NCBI GenBank assembly: GCA_037444685.1
Contig: JBBILX010000012.1
Span: 1-64,000 of the forward strand
DNA: 64,000 nucleotides
Direction: 5' to 3'
Source: UBA964 sp037444685
Lineage (GTDB): Bacteria > Pseudomonadota > Gammaproteobacteria > Steroidobacterales > Steroidobacteraceae
The translations under genes and the position numbers were made by a program. Below the pieces are notes generated by a model that ran no database searches, had not been told where the DNA came from, and saw only the letters and a program-made list of their open reading frames with translations. Positions within the stretch are counted from its first letter, which is position 1. Each line of letters begins with the position of its first letter. Shown here in pieces: positions 31,521-40,449 of the stretch.

Positions 31521-32525
31521 ATGCAAGGATCGGTCAGCGAATTTCTCAAGCCCCGTGTCGTCAAGGTCACGCCGGTGGCCCCGCGCCAGGCGCGCGTGGT
31601 CATCGAGCCCTTCGAGCGCGGCTTCGGCCACACGCTCGGCAATGCACTGCGTCGCGTGCTGCTCTCCTCAATGCCCGGCGCGGCGATCACCGAAGTCGAG
31701 ATCGACGGCGTGTTGCACGAATACACGAGCATCGAGGGCGTGCAGGAGGACGTCGTCGACATCCTGCTCAACCTCAAGCAGGTCGCGATTCGCATGCACT
31801 CGCGCGACTCGTCCGAACTGCGCCTCTCGAAGAAGGGACCCGGCCCGGTCACGGCTGGCGACATCCAGACCGATCACGACGTCGAGGTCGTGAATCCGGA
31901 GCTGGTCATCGCCAACCTGACCAAGGCCGGCGAGCTCAACATGGTGCTGCGCGTCGAGCGCGGACGCGGTTATCGGCCGGCCTCGCAGCGCGCCGCGTTC
32001 GAGGAGCAGACGCGCCCGATCGGCCGCCTGCAGCTCGACGCGTCGTTCAGTCCGATCCGGCGCGTGACCTACTCGGTCGACGCCGCGCGCGTCGAGCAGC
32101 GCACCGATCTCGACAAGCTGATCATCGACATCGAAACCAACGGCACGCTCGACGCCGAGGAAGCGATCCGGCGCGCGGGCATGATCCTCAAGGACCAGCT
32201 GTCGGTCTTCGTCGACCTGCAGGGCGAGGAGGAATCGACCCAGAAAGTCGCCGAGATGCAGTTCGACCCGATCCTGCTCCGTCCGGTCGACGAGCTCGAG
32301 CTGACGGTTCGCAGCGCGAACTGCCTCAAGGCCGAGAACATCCATTACATCGGCGATCTCGTGCAGCGCACCGAGGTCGAGCTGCTGCGCACGCCGAACC
32401 TCGGCAAGAAATCGCTGACCGAAATCAAGGAAGTGCTGCAGAGCCACGGCCTGATGCTCGGCATGCGACTCGACGGTTGGCCGCCGGCCGGCCTGCGTCA
32501 CGAGGACGACCGCGGGCTCATGTGA
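31521..32525 (+). CDS. rpoA: DNA-directed RNA polymerase subunit alpha
   Basis: The 334-residue alpha subunit. The N-terminal dimerisation domain includes FERGFGHTLGNALRRVLLSSMPG. The C-terminal domain includes ELTVRSANCLKAENI and LGKKSLTEIKEVL, which contact UP elements and activators. I start at ATG 31521 (MQGSVSEFLKPR), with GGGAG upstream, matching the family; the ATG four codons earlier overlaps the rpsD stop. Confidence 0.97.
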   Translation: MQGSVSEFLKPRVVKVTPVAPRQARVVIEPFERGFGHTLGNALRRVLLSSMPGAAITEVEIDGVLHEYTSIEGVQEDVVDILLNLKQVAIRMHSRDSSELRLSKKGPGPVTAGDIQTDHDVEVVNPELVIANLTKAGELNMVLRVERGRGYRPASQRAAFEEQTRPIGRLQLDASFSPIRRVTYSVDAARVEQRTDLDKLIIDIETNGTLDAEEAIRRAGMILKDQLSVFVDLQGEEESTQKVAEMQFDPILLRPVDELELTVRSANCLKAENIHYIGDLVQRTEVELLRTPNLGKKSLTEIKEVLQSHGLMLGMRLDGWPPAGLRHEDDRGLM

Positions 32526-32567
32526 GCGGGGTCTGCGTCCCCACGGACCGTTACAGAAGGTAGAGTC

Positions 32568-33005
32568 ATGCGTCACAGACTTTCCGGACGGCAGCTGTCG
32601 CGAAACGCGCCGCACCGCCACGCGCTGATGCGCAACATGAGCGTCTCGCTGCTGCGTCACGAGACGATCAGGACCACGTTGCCGAAGGCCAAGGAACTGC
32701 GCCGCGTCGTCGAGCCTTTGATCACACTGGCGAAGACCGACAGCGAAGCGCGTCGTCGGCTCGCCTTCTCGCGGCTGCGCGACGCGGCCGTCGTCAAGAA
32801 GCTGTTCGAGGATCTCGGTCCGCGCTTCAGCAAGCGTGCCGGCGGCTACACGCGCATCCTCCGCATGCTGCCGCGCCCCGGCGATTCAGCGCCGATGGCG
32901 TTGATGCAGCTCGTCGACGAGGCTGCCGAGGTCCCGGCCCCGGCTGCGTCCGAGGCGACGGCCAAGCCGAAGCGCGCCGCGAAGAAGAAGGCCGCCGCGG
33001 CCTGA
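32568..33005 (+). CDS. rplQ: 50S ribosomal protein L17
   Basis: L17 surrounds the tunnel exit. The 145-residue product begins MRHRLSGRQLSRNAPHRHALMRNM and has a conserved core to about residue 115. A tail of about 25 residues rich in Ala and Lys follows, absent from E. coli L17. Last gene of the alpha operon; a terminator follows. Confidence 0.97.
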   Translation: MRHRLSGRQLSRNAPHRHALMRNMSVSLLRHETIRTTLPKAKELRRVVEPLITLAKTDSEARRRLAFSRLRDAAVVKKLFEDLGPRFSKRAGGYTRILRMLPRPGDSAPMALMQLVDEAAEVPAPAASEATAKPKRAAKKKAAAA

Positions 33006-33063
33006 TCCGCGCGCAGCGGTTCGCCGCCGCATTCAGCGGGCGTTCAGCGCGATCCACCAGAAT

Positions 33064-33095
33064 GCCGGTGCCCGCGCGGGCACCGGCGTTTCCTC
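33064..33095 (+). terminator. Terminator after rplQ
   Basis: GCCGGTGCCC (33064-33073) pairs with GGGCACCGGC (33078-33087) around a central GCGC, followed by GTTTCCTC. A near-perfect 24-base palindrome about 60 bases after the rplQ stop, and the natural end of the fused S10-spc-alpha unit. Confidence 0.75.
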
Positions 33096-33201
33096 TGGGG
33101 CTGGCCTTGGTGGGCGCGCGGGGGCTGAGCTAGGCTGGTTGCGGTTGGCATGGCTGCGCTCCGGTTTGCCCGTCATCACAATCCAAAAAAGGGAGGCTTG
33201 C

Positions 33202-33606
33202 ATGGGATTTGCAGCGGAGTTCAAGGAATTCGCGATGAAGGGCAATTTCGTCGACCTCGCGGTCGGCGTCATCGTGGGCGGCGCGTTCGGCAAGATCGTC
33301 TCTTCGCTGGTTGGCGACGTCGTCATGCCGCCGCTCGGGAAGCTGATCGGTGGCGTGAACTTCAGCGATCTCGGCACGAGCCTCGGCATGTCGCCTGACG
33401 GCTCGACCGAGGTCATCCTCAAATGGGGGGCGTTCCTGCAGACGGTGTTCGATTTCCTCGTGATCGCGCTCGTGCTGTTCATGGCCATCAAGGGCCTGAA
33501 CCGGCTCAAGAAGCCCGATCCGGCGGCACCGCCGCCTCCGCCGCCGGCGCAGGAAGTGCTGCTGACCGAAATCCGCGACCTGCTCAGGAAGCAGCAGCAG
33601 GGCTGA
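33202..33606 (+). CDS. mscL: Large-conductance mechanosensitive channel MscL
   Basis: The emergency osmotic-release valve of the inner membrane. The 134 residues comprise an N-terminal amphipathic helix (MGFAAEFKEFAMKGNFVD), TM1 with the gate AVGVIVGGAFGKIVSSLVGDV, a periplasmic loop, TM2 (VFDFLVIALVLFMAI) and the charged C-terminal bundle after a Pro run. ATG 33202 has GGGAGG 7 bases upstream, so the longer frame is rejected. Stand-alone gene convergent with pepQ. Confidence 0.97.
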   Translation: MGFAAEFKEFAMKGNFVDLAVGVIVGGAFGKIVSSLVGDVVMPPLGKLIGGVNFSDLGTSLGMSPDGSTEVILKWGAFLQTVFDFLVIALVLFMAIKGLNRLKKPDPAAPPPPPPAQEVLLTEIRDLLRKQQQG

Positions 33607-33631
33607 GCGACGGTCGATCGGACGCTGGGCG

Positions 33632-34978
33632 TCAGCCGACCTCCGGCTCGGCATCGGACGACGCGAACGCCGCCCGCGTGAGGTTCTCGTGGCCGGTCGC
33701 GGTCAAGGCGAGGTCGTCCTCGATCCGGATGCCGCCGAAAGGCCGCAGGGCGGCGACGCGCGACCAGCGGATCTGGCTGCTGGCGGCGCCCGCCCGGGCG
33801 CGCTCGAGCAGCGAGTCGATGAAGTAGAGGCCCGGTTCCATCGTCACGACGAAGCCGGCTTCGAGCCGGCGCGTCAGGCGCAGGAACGGGTGACCCTCCG
33901 GCCGCGAGATCTCGCCACCCTCCGGTCCGGCCTGCAGTCCGCCGACATCGTGGACCTGCAGTCCGAGCAGATGACCGATGCCGTGCGGAAAGAACGTCGC
34001 CAGCGCGCCGCTCGCGAGGGCAGCTTCGGGCGAGGCATCGAGCAGGTCGGCCTCGCGCAGCAGGGCCGCGATCTCGTGACAGGCCAGCAGATGCACGTCA
34101 CGCCAGTCCGCACCGGGCCGAACCGCGCCGCAGAGACGCTGCTGCAGGGCATCCATGGCGCGAATCAGGACTTGGAAGTCACCGCTGTCCTGCGTCCAGG
34201 TCCGTGTGACGTCGCTGGCATAGCCCGCATGATCGGCTCCGGCGTCGATCAGCAGTGCGCGCGCGGGGCTGCGGCGTCGCCGCTCGAGCCGTTGGTAGTG
34301 AAGCACGGCGGCATGATCATCGAGCGCGATGATCGGGTTGTAGGGAAGTTCCTGCTCCCGCTGTCCGCAGGCGGCCAGATACGCGAGCTCGATCTCGAAC
34401 TCGCTGCCGCCGGACTCGAAGGCGCGGGCGGCGGCGAGGTGCCCGCGCACCGCACGGCGATTGGCTTCGCGCAGGCAGGCGAGCTCGTATCGGGTCTTGA
34501 CCGCGCGCTCGAAATTGAGTCGAAGGATCAGATGCTCAGGGTTGATCGCGTCGAAACCCCAGGACAGGAGCTCCGGAACCGGTGCGCCGATGAAAGCCGT
34601 CCGGCCTAGCCGGGGAGGCAGGGCGGACCGTGCGCTGGCCGGTGTAGCCGTCTGGCGCAGCTCGAACTGGGCCGTCCAGGCCTCGGTGGGCATTTGCGGC
34701 GGCTGGTGCCAGTAGTCATCCGGGGTGCAGACGACGAGCCAGGGCCGCTCTCCACGACGGACCGCCAGCAGGCAATCCGGCGCATCGCCGAGCGGCACCC
34801 AGGCCCGGAACGGCGCGTGCGCCCGAAACGGGTAGTGCAGATCGTCGAGAAAGACCGCAGGCGGGCGGCCGGAGTAGAGCACCAGCGTATCGAAGCCACA
34901 GGCCGCGAGCGCCCGGTCGGCCCGACCGGACAAGGTGTCGATGTGTTCGGCAAACAACAGCGGCGCGGGGAGGTCCAC
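33632..34978 (-). CDS. pepQ: Xaa-Pro dipeptidase (M24 family)
   Basis: Hydrolyses X-Pro dipeptides; a cytosolic pita-bread metallopeptidase. The 448 residues are close to E. coli PepQ (443). Metal ligands are visible as Asp in DAGADHAGYASDVTRTW, His in FFPHGIGHLLGLQVHD, Glu in TMEPGLYF and Glu in GGIRIEDD. The N-terminal creatinase-like domain covers about 1-155. Transcribed convergently toward mscL; a minus-strand TACAAT lies about 35 bases upstream with no good -35. Confidence 0.93.
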   Translation of the reverse strand: MDLPAPLLFAEHIDTLSGRADRALAACGFDTLVLYSGRPPAVFLDDLHYPFRAHAPFRAWVPLGDAPDCLLAVRRGERPWLVVCTPDDYWHQPPQMPTEAWTAQFELRQTATPASARSALPPRLGRTAFIGAPVPELLSWGFDAINPEHLILRLNFERAVKTRYELACLREANRRAVRGHLAAARAFESGGSEFEIELAYLAACGQREQELPYNPIIALDDHAAVLHYQRLERRRRSPARALLIDAGADHAGYASDVTRTWTQDSGDFQVLIRAMDALQQRLCGAVRPGADWRDVHLLACHEIAALLREADLLDASPEAALASGALATFFPHGIGHLLGLQVHDVGGLQAGPEGGEISRPEGHPFLRLTRRLEAGFVVTMEPGLYFIDSLLERARAGAASSQIRWSRVAALRPFGGIRIEDDLALTATGHENLTRAAFASSDAEPEVG

Positions 34979-35118
34979 GGCAATTCGGCCCCTTGTCCAG
35001 TCGGCATTGCATTGTAGGGGTTGTCGCTGGCTTCGGGCGCCCGGCTCGACGACACGACTCCTGGGCGGCGGCGCGTCTGGATCTGTCGCCGAAGGCCGAC
35101 TTGGGCAGCGTGAAGTGA

Positions 35119-35147
35119 TTCACAAAAGCCCGAAACGCCTTTACAAT
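35119..35147 (+). promoter_or_regulatory. Sigma-70-type promoter of the Ala-rich lipoprotein gene
   Basis: TTCACA (35119-35124; 5 of 6), 17-base spacer, TACAAT (35142-35147; 5 of 6). It lies in the pepQ-lipoprotein gap, which is AT-richer than its surroundings, and gives a leader of about 75 bases containing CTCTCTCTCT. Together with the downstream terminator it defines a single-gene transcript. Confidence 0.75.
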
Positions 35148-35230
35148 TCGCCCGCGACCCGCGTCGCCAGACAAACTAGCTAGGTTGTTTGATCCATTCA
35201 CCTGCTCTCTCTCTGTTGGGGATACATCAA

Positions 35231-35512
35231 ATGAAGACGAAGCTTGCTCTTGCTGCCGCCGTGGCGGCGCTTGCGCTGACGGCCTGCGCGAAGCAGGAAG
35301 CGGCTGCTCCGGAAGCTGCCGCTGAGGCTGCTGCCGACGCCGCGACGACTGCCGTTGACGCGGCGGCCGATGCCGCTGCGGCTGCCGGCGACGCCGCCAC
35401 CGACGCGGCTGCCGCGGCTGGTGACGCCGCTGCTGCCGCTGGCGAGGCCGCTGCCGATGCCGCTGCCGCCGTCGGCGACGCTGCTGCGGACGCCGCCGCT
35501 CCGGCCCAGTAA
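35231..35512 (+). CDS. Small Ala-rich lipoprotein with repeated AAADAAxAAGDAA units
   Basis: A 93-residue product. The start ATG 35231 follows the signal-peptide pattern MKTKLALAAAVAALALTACAKQE; LTAC is a lipobox with Cys at residue 18. The mature part is almost wholly Ala, Asp, Glu and Gly in imperfect 7-residue repeats (AADAAAA / AGDAATD), predicting a long acidic alanine helix or coiled coil, somewhat like Lpp-type alanine-zipper proteins. It has no Lys at the C-terminus, so Braun-type peptidoglycan linkage is not expected. Function unknown; probably an abundant envelope protein given its strong promoter and terminator. Confidence 0.8.
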   Translation: MKTKLALAAAVAALALTACAKQEAAAPEAAAEAAADAATTAVDAAADAAAAAGDAATDAAAAAGDAAAAAGEAAADAAAAVGDAAADAAAPAQ

Positions 35513-35563
35513 CCCTGCGGTTACTTGGAAGAGCCGCGGTCGCAAGATCCGGCTCAGCACAGG

Positions 35564-35604
35564 CCCGGGCAGTGTGGTCAATCCACCTGCCCGGGTTTGC
35601 TTTT
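35564..35604 (+). terminator. Terminator after the Ala-rich lipoprotein gene
   Basis: CCCGGGCAG (35564-35572) pairs with CTGCCCGGG (35587-35595), extended inside by GTGG / CCAC, and followed by TTTGCTTTT. It lies 52 bases after the stop codon. A convincing rho-independent terminator. Confidence 0.82.
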
Positions 35605-35629
35605 CTGGGTAGCGCTGCGGGGTGAGCAG

Positions 35630-36148
35630 TTGACGGTCAGCATCCGCGATGCGCGTTCGGCGCCGGCGGATCGGCGCTGGATCGAGGGCATCTATCGCGA
35701 TTATCTGGACGACCTCGCGCCGCTCAATACTGGTGTCTTTCCGGCGCTCGAGGAAGTCGGTCATACCGAGTCCGATCAACTCGCGCGCTGGTTCGGTGAT
35801 CCCGCCGCGCACCCGATGCTGATCCTCCACGCCGGCATGCCGGCCGGCTTCGCGATCGTCGCACGCGGTGCGTCACGGCCGGGGCGCTCGCCGGTCGACT
35901 ACCGCATGGCCGAGTTCTTCGTCGGCCGTGCCCATCGGCGGCTCGGAGTGGGCGCGGGCGCCGTGCGGCTGCTTCTGGACCGTTTCCCCGGGCATTGGGA
36001 GATCGTCGAGATGCTGCGCAATCCGCCCGCCGTGGCTTTCTGGCGCCGGGTCGTACGCGAGTACACGCGCGGCGACTTCGTGGAACGAATCGTCGACGGC
36101 GAGGTCCGACAGACTTTCGTATCGGGAGCCGTGCGTTCAAACCCCTGA
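35630..36148 (+). CDS. GNAT-family N-acetyltransferase
   Basis: A 172-residue acetyl-CoA-dependent acyltransferase. The acetyl-CoA loop is seen in FFVGRAHRRLGVGAGAVRLLLD, preceded by the beta-4 strand YRMAEF. I start at TTG 35630 with GGGGTGAG upstream (LTVSIRDARSAPADR), because the longer frame would run through the terminator hairpin. Substrate unknown. It lies 26 bases before the efflux adaptor and may share its transcript. Confidence 0.75.
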   Translation: MTVSIRDARSAPADRRWIEGIYRDYLDDLAPLNTGVFPALEEVGHTESDQLARWFGDPAAHPMLILHAGMPAGFAIVARGASRPGRSPVDYRMAEFFVGRAHRRLGVGAGAVRLLLDRFPGHWEIVEMLRNPPAVAFWRRVVREYTRGDFVERIVDGEVRQTFVSGAVRSNP

Positions 36149-36174
36149 ACCGGGGCGCGCATCGAACCACCATC

Positions 36175-37362
36175 ATGCAAGACAGCCGCGTCGACTTCGC
36201 GCGTCCGCGCAGTGCGCCCATGCCGGCCCGCTTCCTGGCACTTGTGGCCGCCCTGCTGCTCGCATCCTGCAGCGGCAAGGCCGATGAGACCACGGCCACC
36301 GATGAGCCGCTCGTTTCCATCATCGTGCCCGGTCGCAGCGAGGTCAGCACGATCGTCACGTTCACGGGCACGATTCACGCGCGCGATGAGACGGCGATCG
36401 GTGTCGAAGGCGAGGGCGCGCGGATCGCTGCGGTGCTGGTCGAGGCCGGCGATCGCGTTCGCCGCGGTCAGTTGCTCGCGCGCCTCGACACCTCGGTCAC
36501 GCAGCCTCAGCTGCGCAGCATCGAGGCCGCTTACGAGGAAGCGCGCGCAGCCGCCGAATTGGCCGCAGCCGAAGCCCGCCGCGCCGAGGGCGTGGCCGCC
36601 TCGGGTGCGCTGTCGGCGCAGGAGATCGAGCGCCGCCGTTCGGCGGCCGTCTCCGCCGAGGCCAAGGTCAAGGTCGCCGCGGCGCAGCTCGCCGAATGGC
36701 GCGCGCGGCTCGCTCGCGCGGAGATCCGCGCTCCCGCGGACGGGATCGTGCTGGCCCGCAACGCCGAGGTCGGCCAGCTCGCGACCGCAGGTGGCGAGCC
36801 GCTGTTCCATCTCGGGCGCGGCGGCGCGATCGAGATGCGCGGCCGGGTCGCCGAGCAGGACCTGCCGGCGCTCGCCCCGGGTCAGACGGCGCGCGTGCGC
36901 ATCACGGGGGTCGAGCATGCATTCGACGGCACGGTGCGGCTCGTCGGCCCGGTGATCGATCCCGAGACGCGGCTCGGCAGCGTGCGCATCGATCTCGAGT
37001 CCGATCCGGTGCTGCGGCCCGGAGCGTTCGCGCGCGCCGAGGTCGCGGTGCGCAGCGAGCGGCGGCCGGTACTGCCGCAGACGGCCGTGCTCGCCGACGA
37101 GCGCGGCAGCTACGTCTACGTGGTCGATGACGACGGGCGCATCGAGCGGCGAGCGGTGACCGTCGCCGGCACGCGCAACGAGGGCATTGTGATCGCCGGT
37201 GGCATCGACGGCAGCGAACGCATCGTCAGCACTGCGGGCGCATTCCTGCGCGATGGCGAACGGGTCCGCACGGTGGCATCGGACGTCTCCGGTTCGGGTC
37301 TCCGGGCTACGGCGCCCGCCACACCGAGCCCAGCAGCGCCGGCCGCGGGAGTGCGACCGTGA
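36175..37362 (+). CDS. RND efflux periplasmic adaptor (membrane fusion protein)
   Basis: Links an RND pump to an outer-membrane channel. A lipobox LLASC follows the hydrophobic stretch ARFLALVAALLLASCSG, so the mature protein is probably a lipoprotein. Lipoyl-type halves are seen at VGVEGEGARIAAVLVEAGDRVRRGQLLARLDTS and again after the helical hairpin (APADGIVLARNAEVGQLATAGG). The beta-barrel region follows to about residue 340. I give ATG 36175 (395 residues); ATG 36220 would place the lipobox closer to the N-terminus and may be the true start. It overlaps the pump gene by 4 bases. Confidence 0.88.
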   Translation: MQDSRVDFARPRSAPMPARFLALVAALLLASCSGKADETTATDEPLVSIIVPGRSEVSTIVTFTGTIHARDETAIGVEGEGARIAAVLVEAGDRVRRGQLLARLDTSVTQPQLRSIEAAYEEARAAAELAAAEARRAEGVAASGALSAQEIERRRSAAVSAEAKVKVAAAQLAEWRARLARAEIRAPADGIVLARNAEVGQLATAGGEPLFHLGRGGAIEMRGRVAEQDLPALAPGQTARVRITGVEHAFDGTVRLVGPVIDPETRLGSVRIDLESDPVLRPGAFARAEVAVRSERRPVLPQTAVLADERGSYVYVVDDDGRIERRAVTVAGTRNEGIVIAGGIDGSERIVSTAGAFLRDGERVRTVASDVSGSGLRATAPATPSPAAPAAGVRP

Positions 37363-40300
37363 GGAACATCTCGGCCTGGGCGATCCGCAACCCATTGCTG
37401 CCGATCGTGCTGTTCGCGGTGCTGACCTTCATGGGCATCGTGGGCTTCATCCGCCTGCCCATCAACCTCGATCCGGACGTGACCTTCCCCGGCGTCAACG
37501 TCACCGTGTCGCAGCCTGGCGCGGCTCCGACCGAGATCGAGACGCAGGTGACGCAGAAGATCGAGGCGGCCGTGGCCGGAGTCGGCAACGTGCGTCGCAT
37601 CACCTCGCGCGCGATCGAGGGAACTTCCATCACTTTCGTCGAGTTCCAGATCGGCACACCGATCGATCGCGCGGTCAGCGACATCCGCGATGCGATCTCC
37701 AAAGTGCGCGCCGAGCTTCCCGAGGGAATACAGGAGCCGCTCGTGCAGCGGCTGAATTTCTCGGGCGGAGCGATCGCCTACTACGCGGTTTCGAGCACGG
37801 CGATGACGCCGGAGCAGTTGAGCTGGTTCGTCGACAACACGGTCAGCAAGCGACTGCTCGCGCTGCCGGGCGTCGCCCAGGTGACGCGCGGCGGCGGTGT
37901 CGACCGGGAGATCCGCGTCGAGCTCGATCCGGCGCGCATGCAGGCGCTCGGCATCACGGCCTTCGAGGTCAACCAGCAGATCCGCCAGATCAACCTCGAC
38001 TCGCCGGGCGGTCGCGCGCAGATCGCCGGCGGCGAGCAGGCGATCCGCGTGCTCGGCGGCGCGCGCAGCACCAGCGAGCTCGGCGAGATGCGGATCCGCG
38101 TCTCGGGTGGCCGCGTGGTGCGGCTGGCCGACATCGCCGAGGTGCACGACGGCGTCGCCGAGGTGCGCTCGCTGAGCCGCTTCAACGGCCGGCCGGCCAC
38201 GACCTTCGGGATCTTCAAGGCGGTTGGCGCCTCCGACGTCGACGTGCACGAACGCGTCGGGGCCGAGCTCGAGAAGATCCGCGCCGAGCACGGCGAGACC
38301 GTGATCCGACAGGTGTTCACGACCGTCGAGAATACGCGCCGGGCCTATCGGGCGGCGATGTCGGCGCTGATCGAGGGCGCCGTCCTGGCCGTGCTCGTGG
38401 TCTGGGTGTTCCTGCGCGACTGGCGCTCGACAGCCATCGCCGCGCTCGCGATCCCGCTGTCGGCGATCCCGACTTTCCTGTTCATGCAATGGATGGGATT
38501 CACGCTCAACAACATCAGCCTGCTGGCGCTGTCGCTGGTCGCGGGTGTGCTCGTCGACGATGCGATCGTCGAGATCGAGAACATCGTGCGGCACATGCGC
38601 ATGGGCAAGACGGCCTATCAGGCGGCACTCGACGCCGCCGACGAGATCGGCCTGGCGGTGGTCGCCACTTCGGCGACGATCATCGCCGTCTTCCTGCCGG
38701 TGAGCTTCATGGGCGGCATCGTTGGTCAGTACTTCAAGCAGTTCGGGCTGACGGTCGCCGCCTCGGTGTTCTTCTCGCTGCTGGTCGCGCGCGTGATCAC
38801 GCCGGTGATCGCCGCCTACACGCTGCGGCCGCACGCCGCCATGCGCTCCGCCGATGGCCCGCTCATGGAGCGCTACCTCGCCGCACTGCGCTGGTCGATC
38901 GCGAACCGCGGCAAGACCGTGCTCGCCGGCCTCGCGGTGTTCGCGGTTTCGGTGGCGATGATGGTGCTGATTCCGAAGTCGGTCGTGCCGGCGCCGGACT
39001 TCGCCAGTTCGGTCGTCAACGTCGAGCTGCCGCCCGGCGTGCGGCTCGAGGAGACGGCGCGGGTGTCGGCCATGGTCTCCGAGATCCTGCGGCGCCAGAG
39101 CGAGGTCACGGACGTGATCGAGTCGATCGGGGCGGCCGAGGACGGTCAGGTGCGCAACGCGACGCTGTACGTGACCTTGGTCCAGCGGGAGGAGCGCGAC
39201 GTCTCGCAGCCGGAGTGGGAGCGCCGCGTGCTGCCGCTGCTGCGCGGGATCCCGGACGCGCGGGTCTCGTTCCAGAGCTTCTCGCCGGGCGGCGGCGGGC
39301 GGCCGGTCACGCTGTACGTGACGGGCGACGACCCGGTCGCGGTCGAGGCGGCCGCAGCGCGCATCGTCGAGCAGATGAAAGGCATTGAGCTGCTGCGCGA
39401 TCCGCGCATCAACGGCGATTACAAGCGTCCCGAGATCGTGGTCCGCCCGCGGCTCGACCTCGCGGCCGAACTCGGCGTGTCGGTGCTCGCGATCGGGCAG
39501 ACGGTGCGGCTCGCGACCATCGGCGACCTGCCGCAGAATGCGCCGAAATATTCGCTCTCCGACCGGCAGATCCCGATCCGCGTCCGCCTCGTCGAGAGCA
39601 CGCGCCGCGACATCGCGACGATCGAGAACCTGCCGGTACCGACCGCAGGCGGCGGCTCGGTACCGCTCAAAGCGGTTGCCGACATCAGCTTCGGACTCGG
39701 TCCAACCACGGTTCGACGCTACAACCAGAGCCGGCGCGTGATGATCGATGCCGAGCTCGCCGACGGTGTGCAGATCGGACCGGCGCTCGCGAGGGTCGAT
39801 GCGTTGCCGGCCGTCAAGAACCTGCCTGAAGGCGTGCGGCTCGTGCGCACCGGTCAGGCAGAACTGATGCAGGACCTGTTCTCGGCCTTCCTGCTCGCGA
39901 TGGGAGCCGGCATCCTGATGGTGTTCGCGGTCCTCGTACTGCTCTTCGCCCGCGTCTTCCAGCCGATCACGATACTCTCGGCGCTGCCGCTGTCGATCGT
40001 CGGCGCGATGCTGGCGCTGATTCTCTTTGGCGAGCCGTTCTCGATGCCGGTCGTGATCGGCTTCCTGATGCTGATGGGCATCGTCGGCAAGAACTCCATC
40101 CTGCTGGTCGAATTCGCGATCGAGGAGATCCGTGCCGGTCGTGACCGCGTCGGCGCGCTGCTCGAGGCCGGCCACAAGCGCGCGCGGCCGATCGTCATGA
40201 CCACGGTTGCGATGGTGGCAGGCATGCTGCCGATCGCGATCGGCCTCGGCGGCGATTCGAGCTTCAACCGGCCCATGGCGATCTCGGTGATCGGCGGGCT

Positions 40301-40439
40301 GATCGCTTCGACGGCGCTGACGCTCGTGATCGTGCCGGCGGTGTTCACCTACGTCGACGACCTCGAGCGCTGGATTGCGCCGAAGTTCCGCCGGCTGCTC
40401 ACGCACGACGCCACCGGGCCGGCGCCGCGCACCGCCTGA
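37359..40439 (+). CDS. RND multidrug efflux pump (HAE1/AcrB family)
   Basis: A 1026-residue, 12-helix inner-membrane proton antiporter. It starts at GTG 37359, overlapping the adaptor stop (GTGA). The N-terminus MRNISAWAIRNPLLPIVLF, the TM4 proton-relay Asp pair (GVLVDDAIVEIENI) and the late motif GIVGKNSILLVEFA support the family. It is closer to the MdtBC/HAE1 branch than to metal (CusA) pumps. No TolC-like gene accompanies it here, so it probably uses a shared outer-membrane channel. Confidence 0.92.
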   Translation: MRNISAWAIRNPLLPIVLFAVLTFMGIVGFIRLPINLDPDVTFPGVNVTVSQPGAAPTEIETQVTQKIEAAVAGVGNVRRITSRAIEGTSITFVEFQIGTPIDRAVSDIRDAISKVRAELPEGIQEPLVQRLNFSGGAIAYYAVSSTAMTPEQLSWFVDNTVSKRLLALPGVAQVTRGGGVDREIRVELDPARMQALGITAFEVNQQIRQINLDSPGGRAQIAGGEQAIRVLGGARSTSELGEMRIRVSGGRVVRLADIAEVHDGVAEVRSLSRFNGRPATTFGIFKAVGASDVDVHERVGAELEKIRAEHGETVIRQVFTTVENTRRAYRAAMSALIEGAVLAVLVVWVFLRDWRSTAIAALAIPLSAIPTFLFMQWMGFTLNNISLLALSLVAGVLVDDAIVEIENIVRHMRMGKTAYQAALDAADEIGLAVVATSATIIAVFLPVSFMGGIVGQYFKQFGLTVAASVFFSLLVARVITPVIAAYTLRPHAAMRSADGPLMERYLAALRWSIANRGKTVLAGLAVFAVSVAMMVLIPKSVVPAPDFASSVVNVELPPGVRLEETARVSAMVSEILRRQSEVTDVIESIGAAEDGQVRNATLYVTLVQREERDVSQPEWERRVLPLLRGIPDARVSFQSFSPGGGGRPVTLYVTGDDPVAVEAAAARIVEQMKGIELLRDPRINGDYKRPEIVVRPRLDLAAELGVSVLAIGQTVRLATIGDLPQNAPKYSLSDRQIPIRVRLVESTRRDIATIENLPVPTAGGGSVPLKAVADISFGLGPTTVRRYNQSRRVMIDAELADGVQIGPALARVDALPAVKNLPEGVRLVRTGQAELMQDLFSAFLLAMGAGILMVFAVLVLLFARVFQPITILSALPLSIVGAMLALILFGEPFSMPVVIGFLMLMGIVGKNSILLVEFAIEEIRAGRDRVGALLEAGHKRARPIVMTTVAMVAGMLPIAIGLGGDSSFNRPMAISVIGGLIASTALTLVIVPAVFTYVDDLERWIAPKFRRLLTHDATGPAPRTA

Positions 40440-40449
40440 GCATGGCAGC

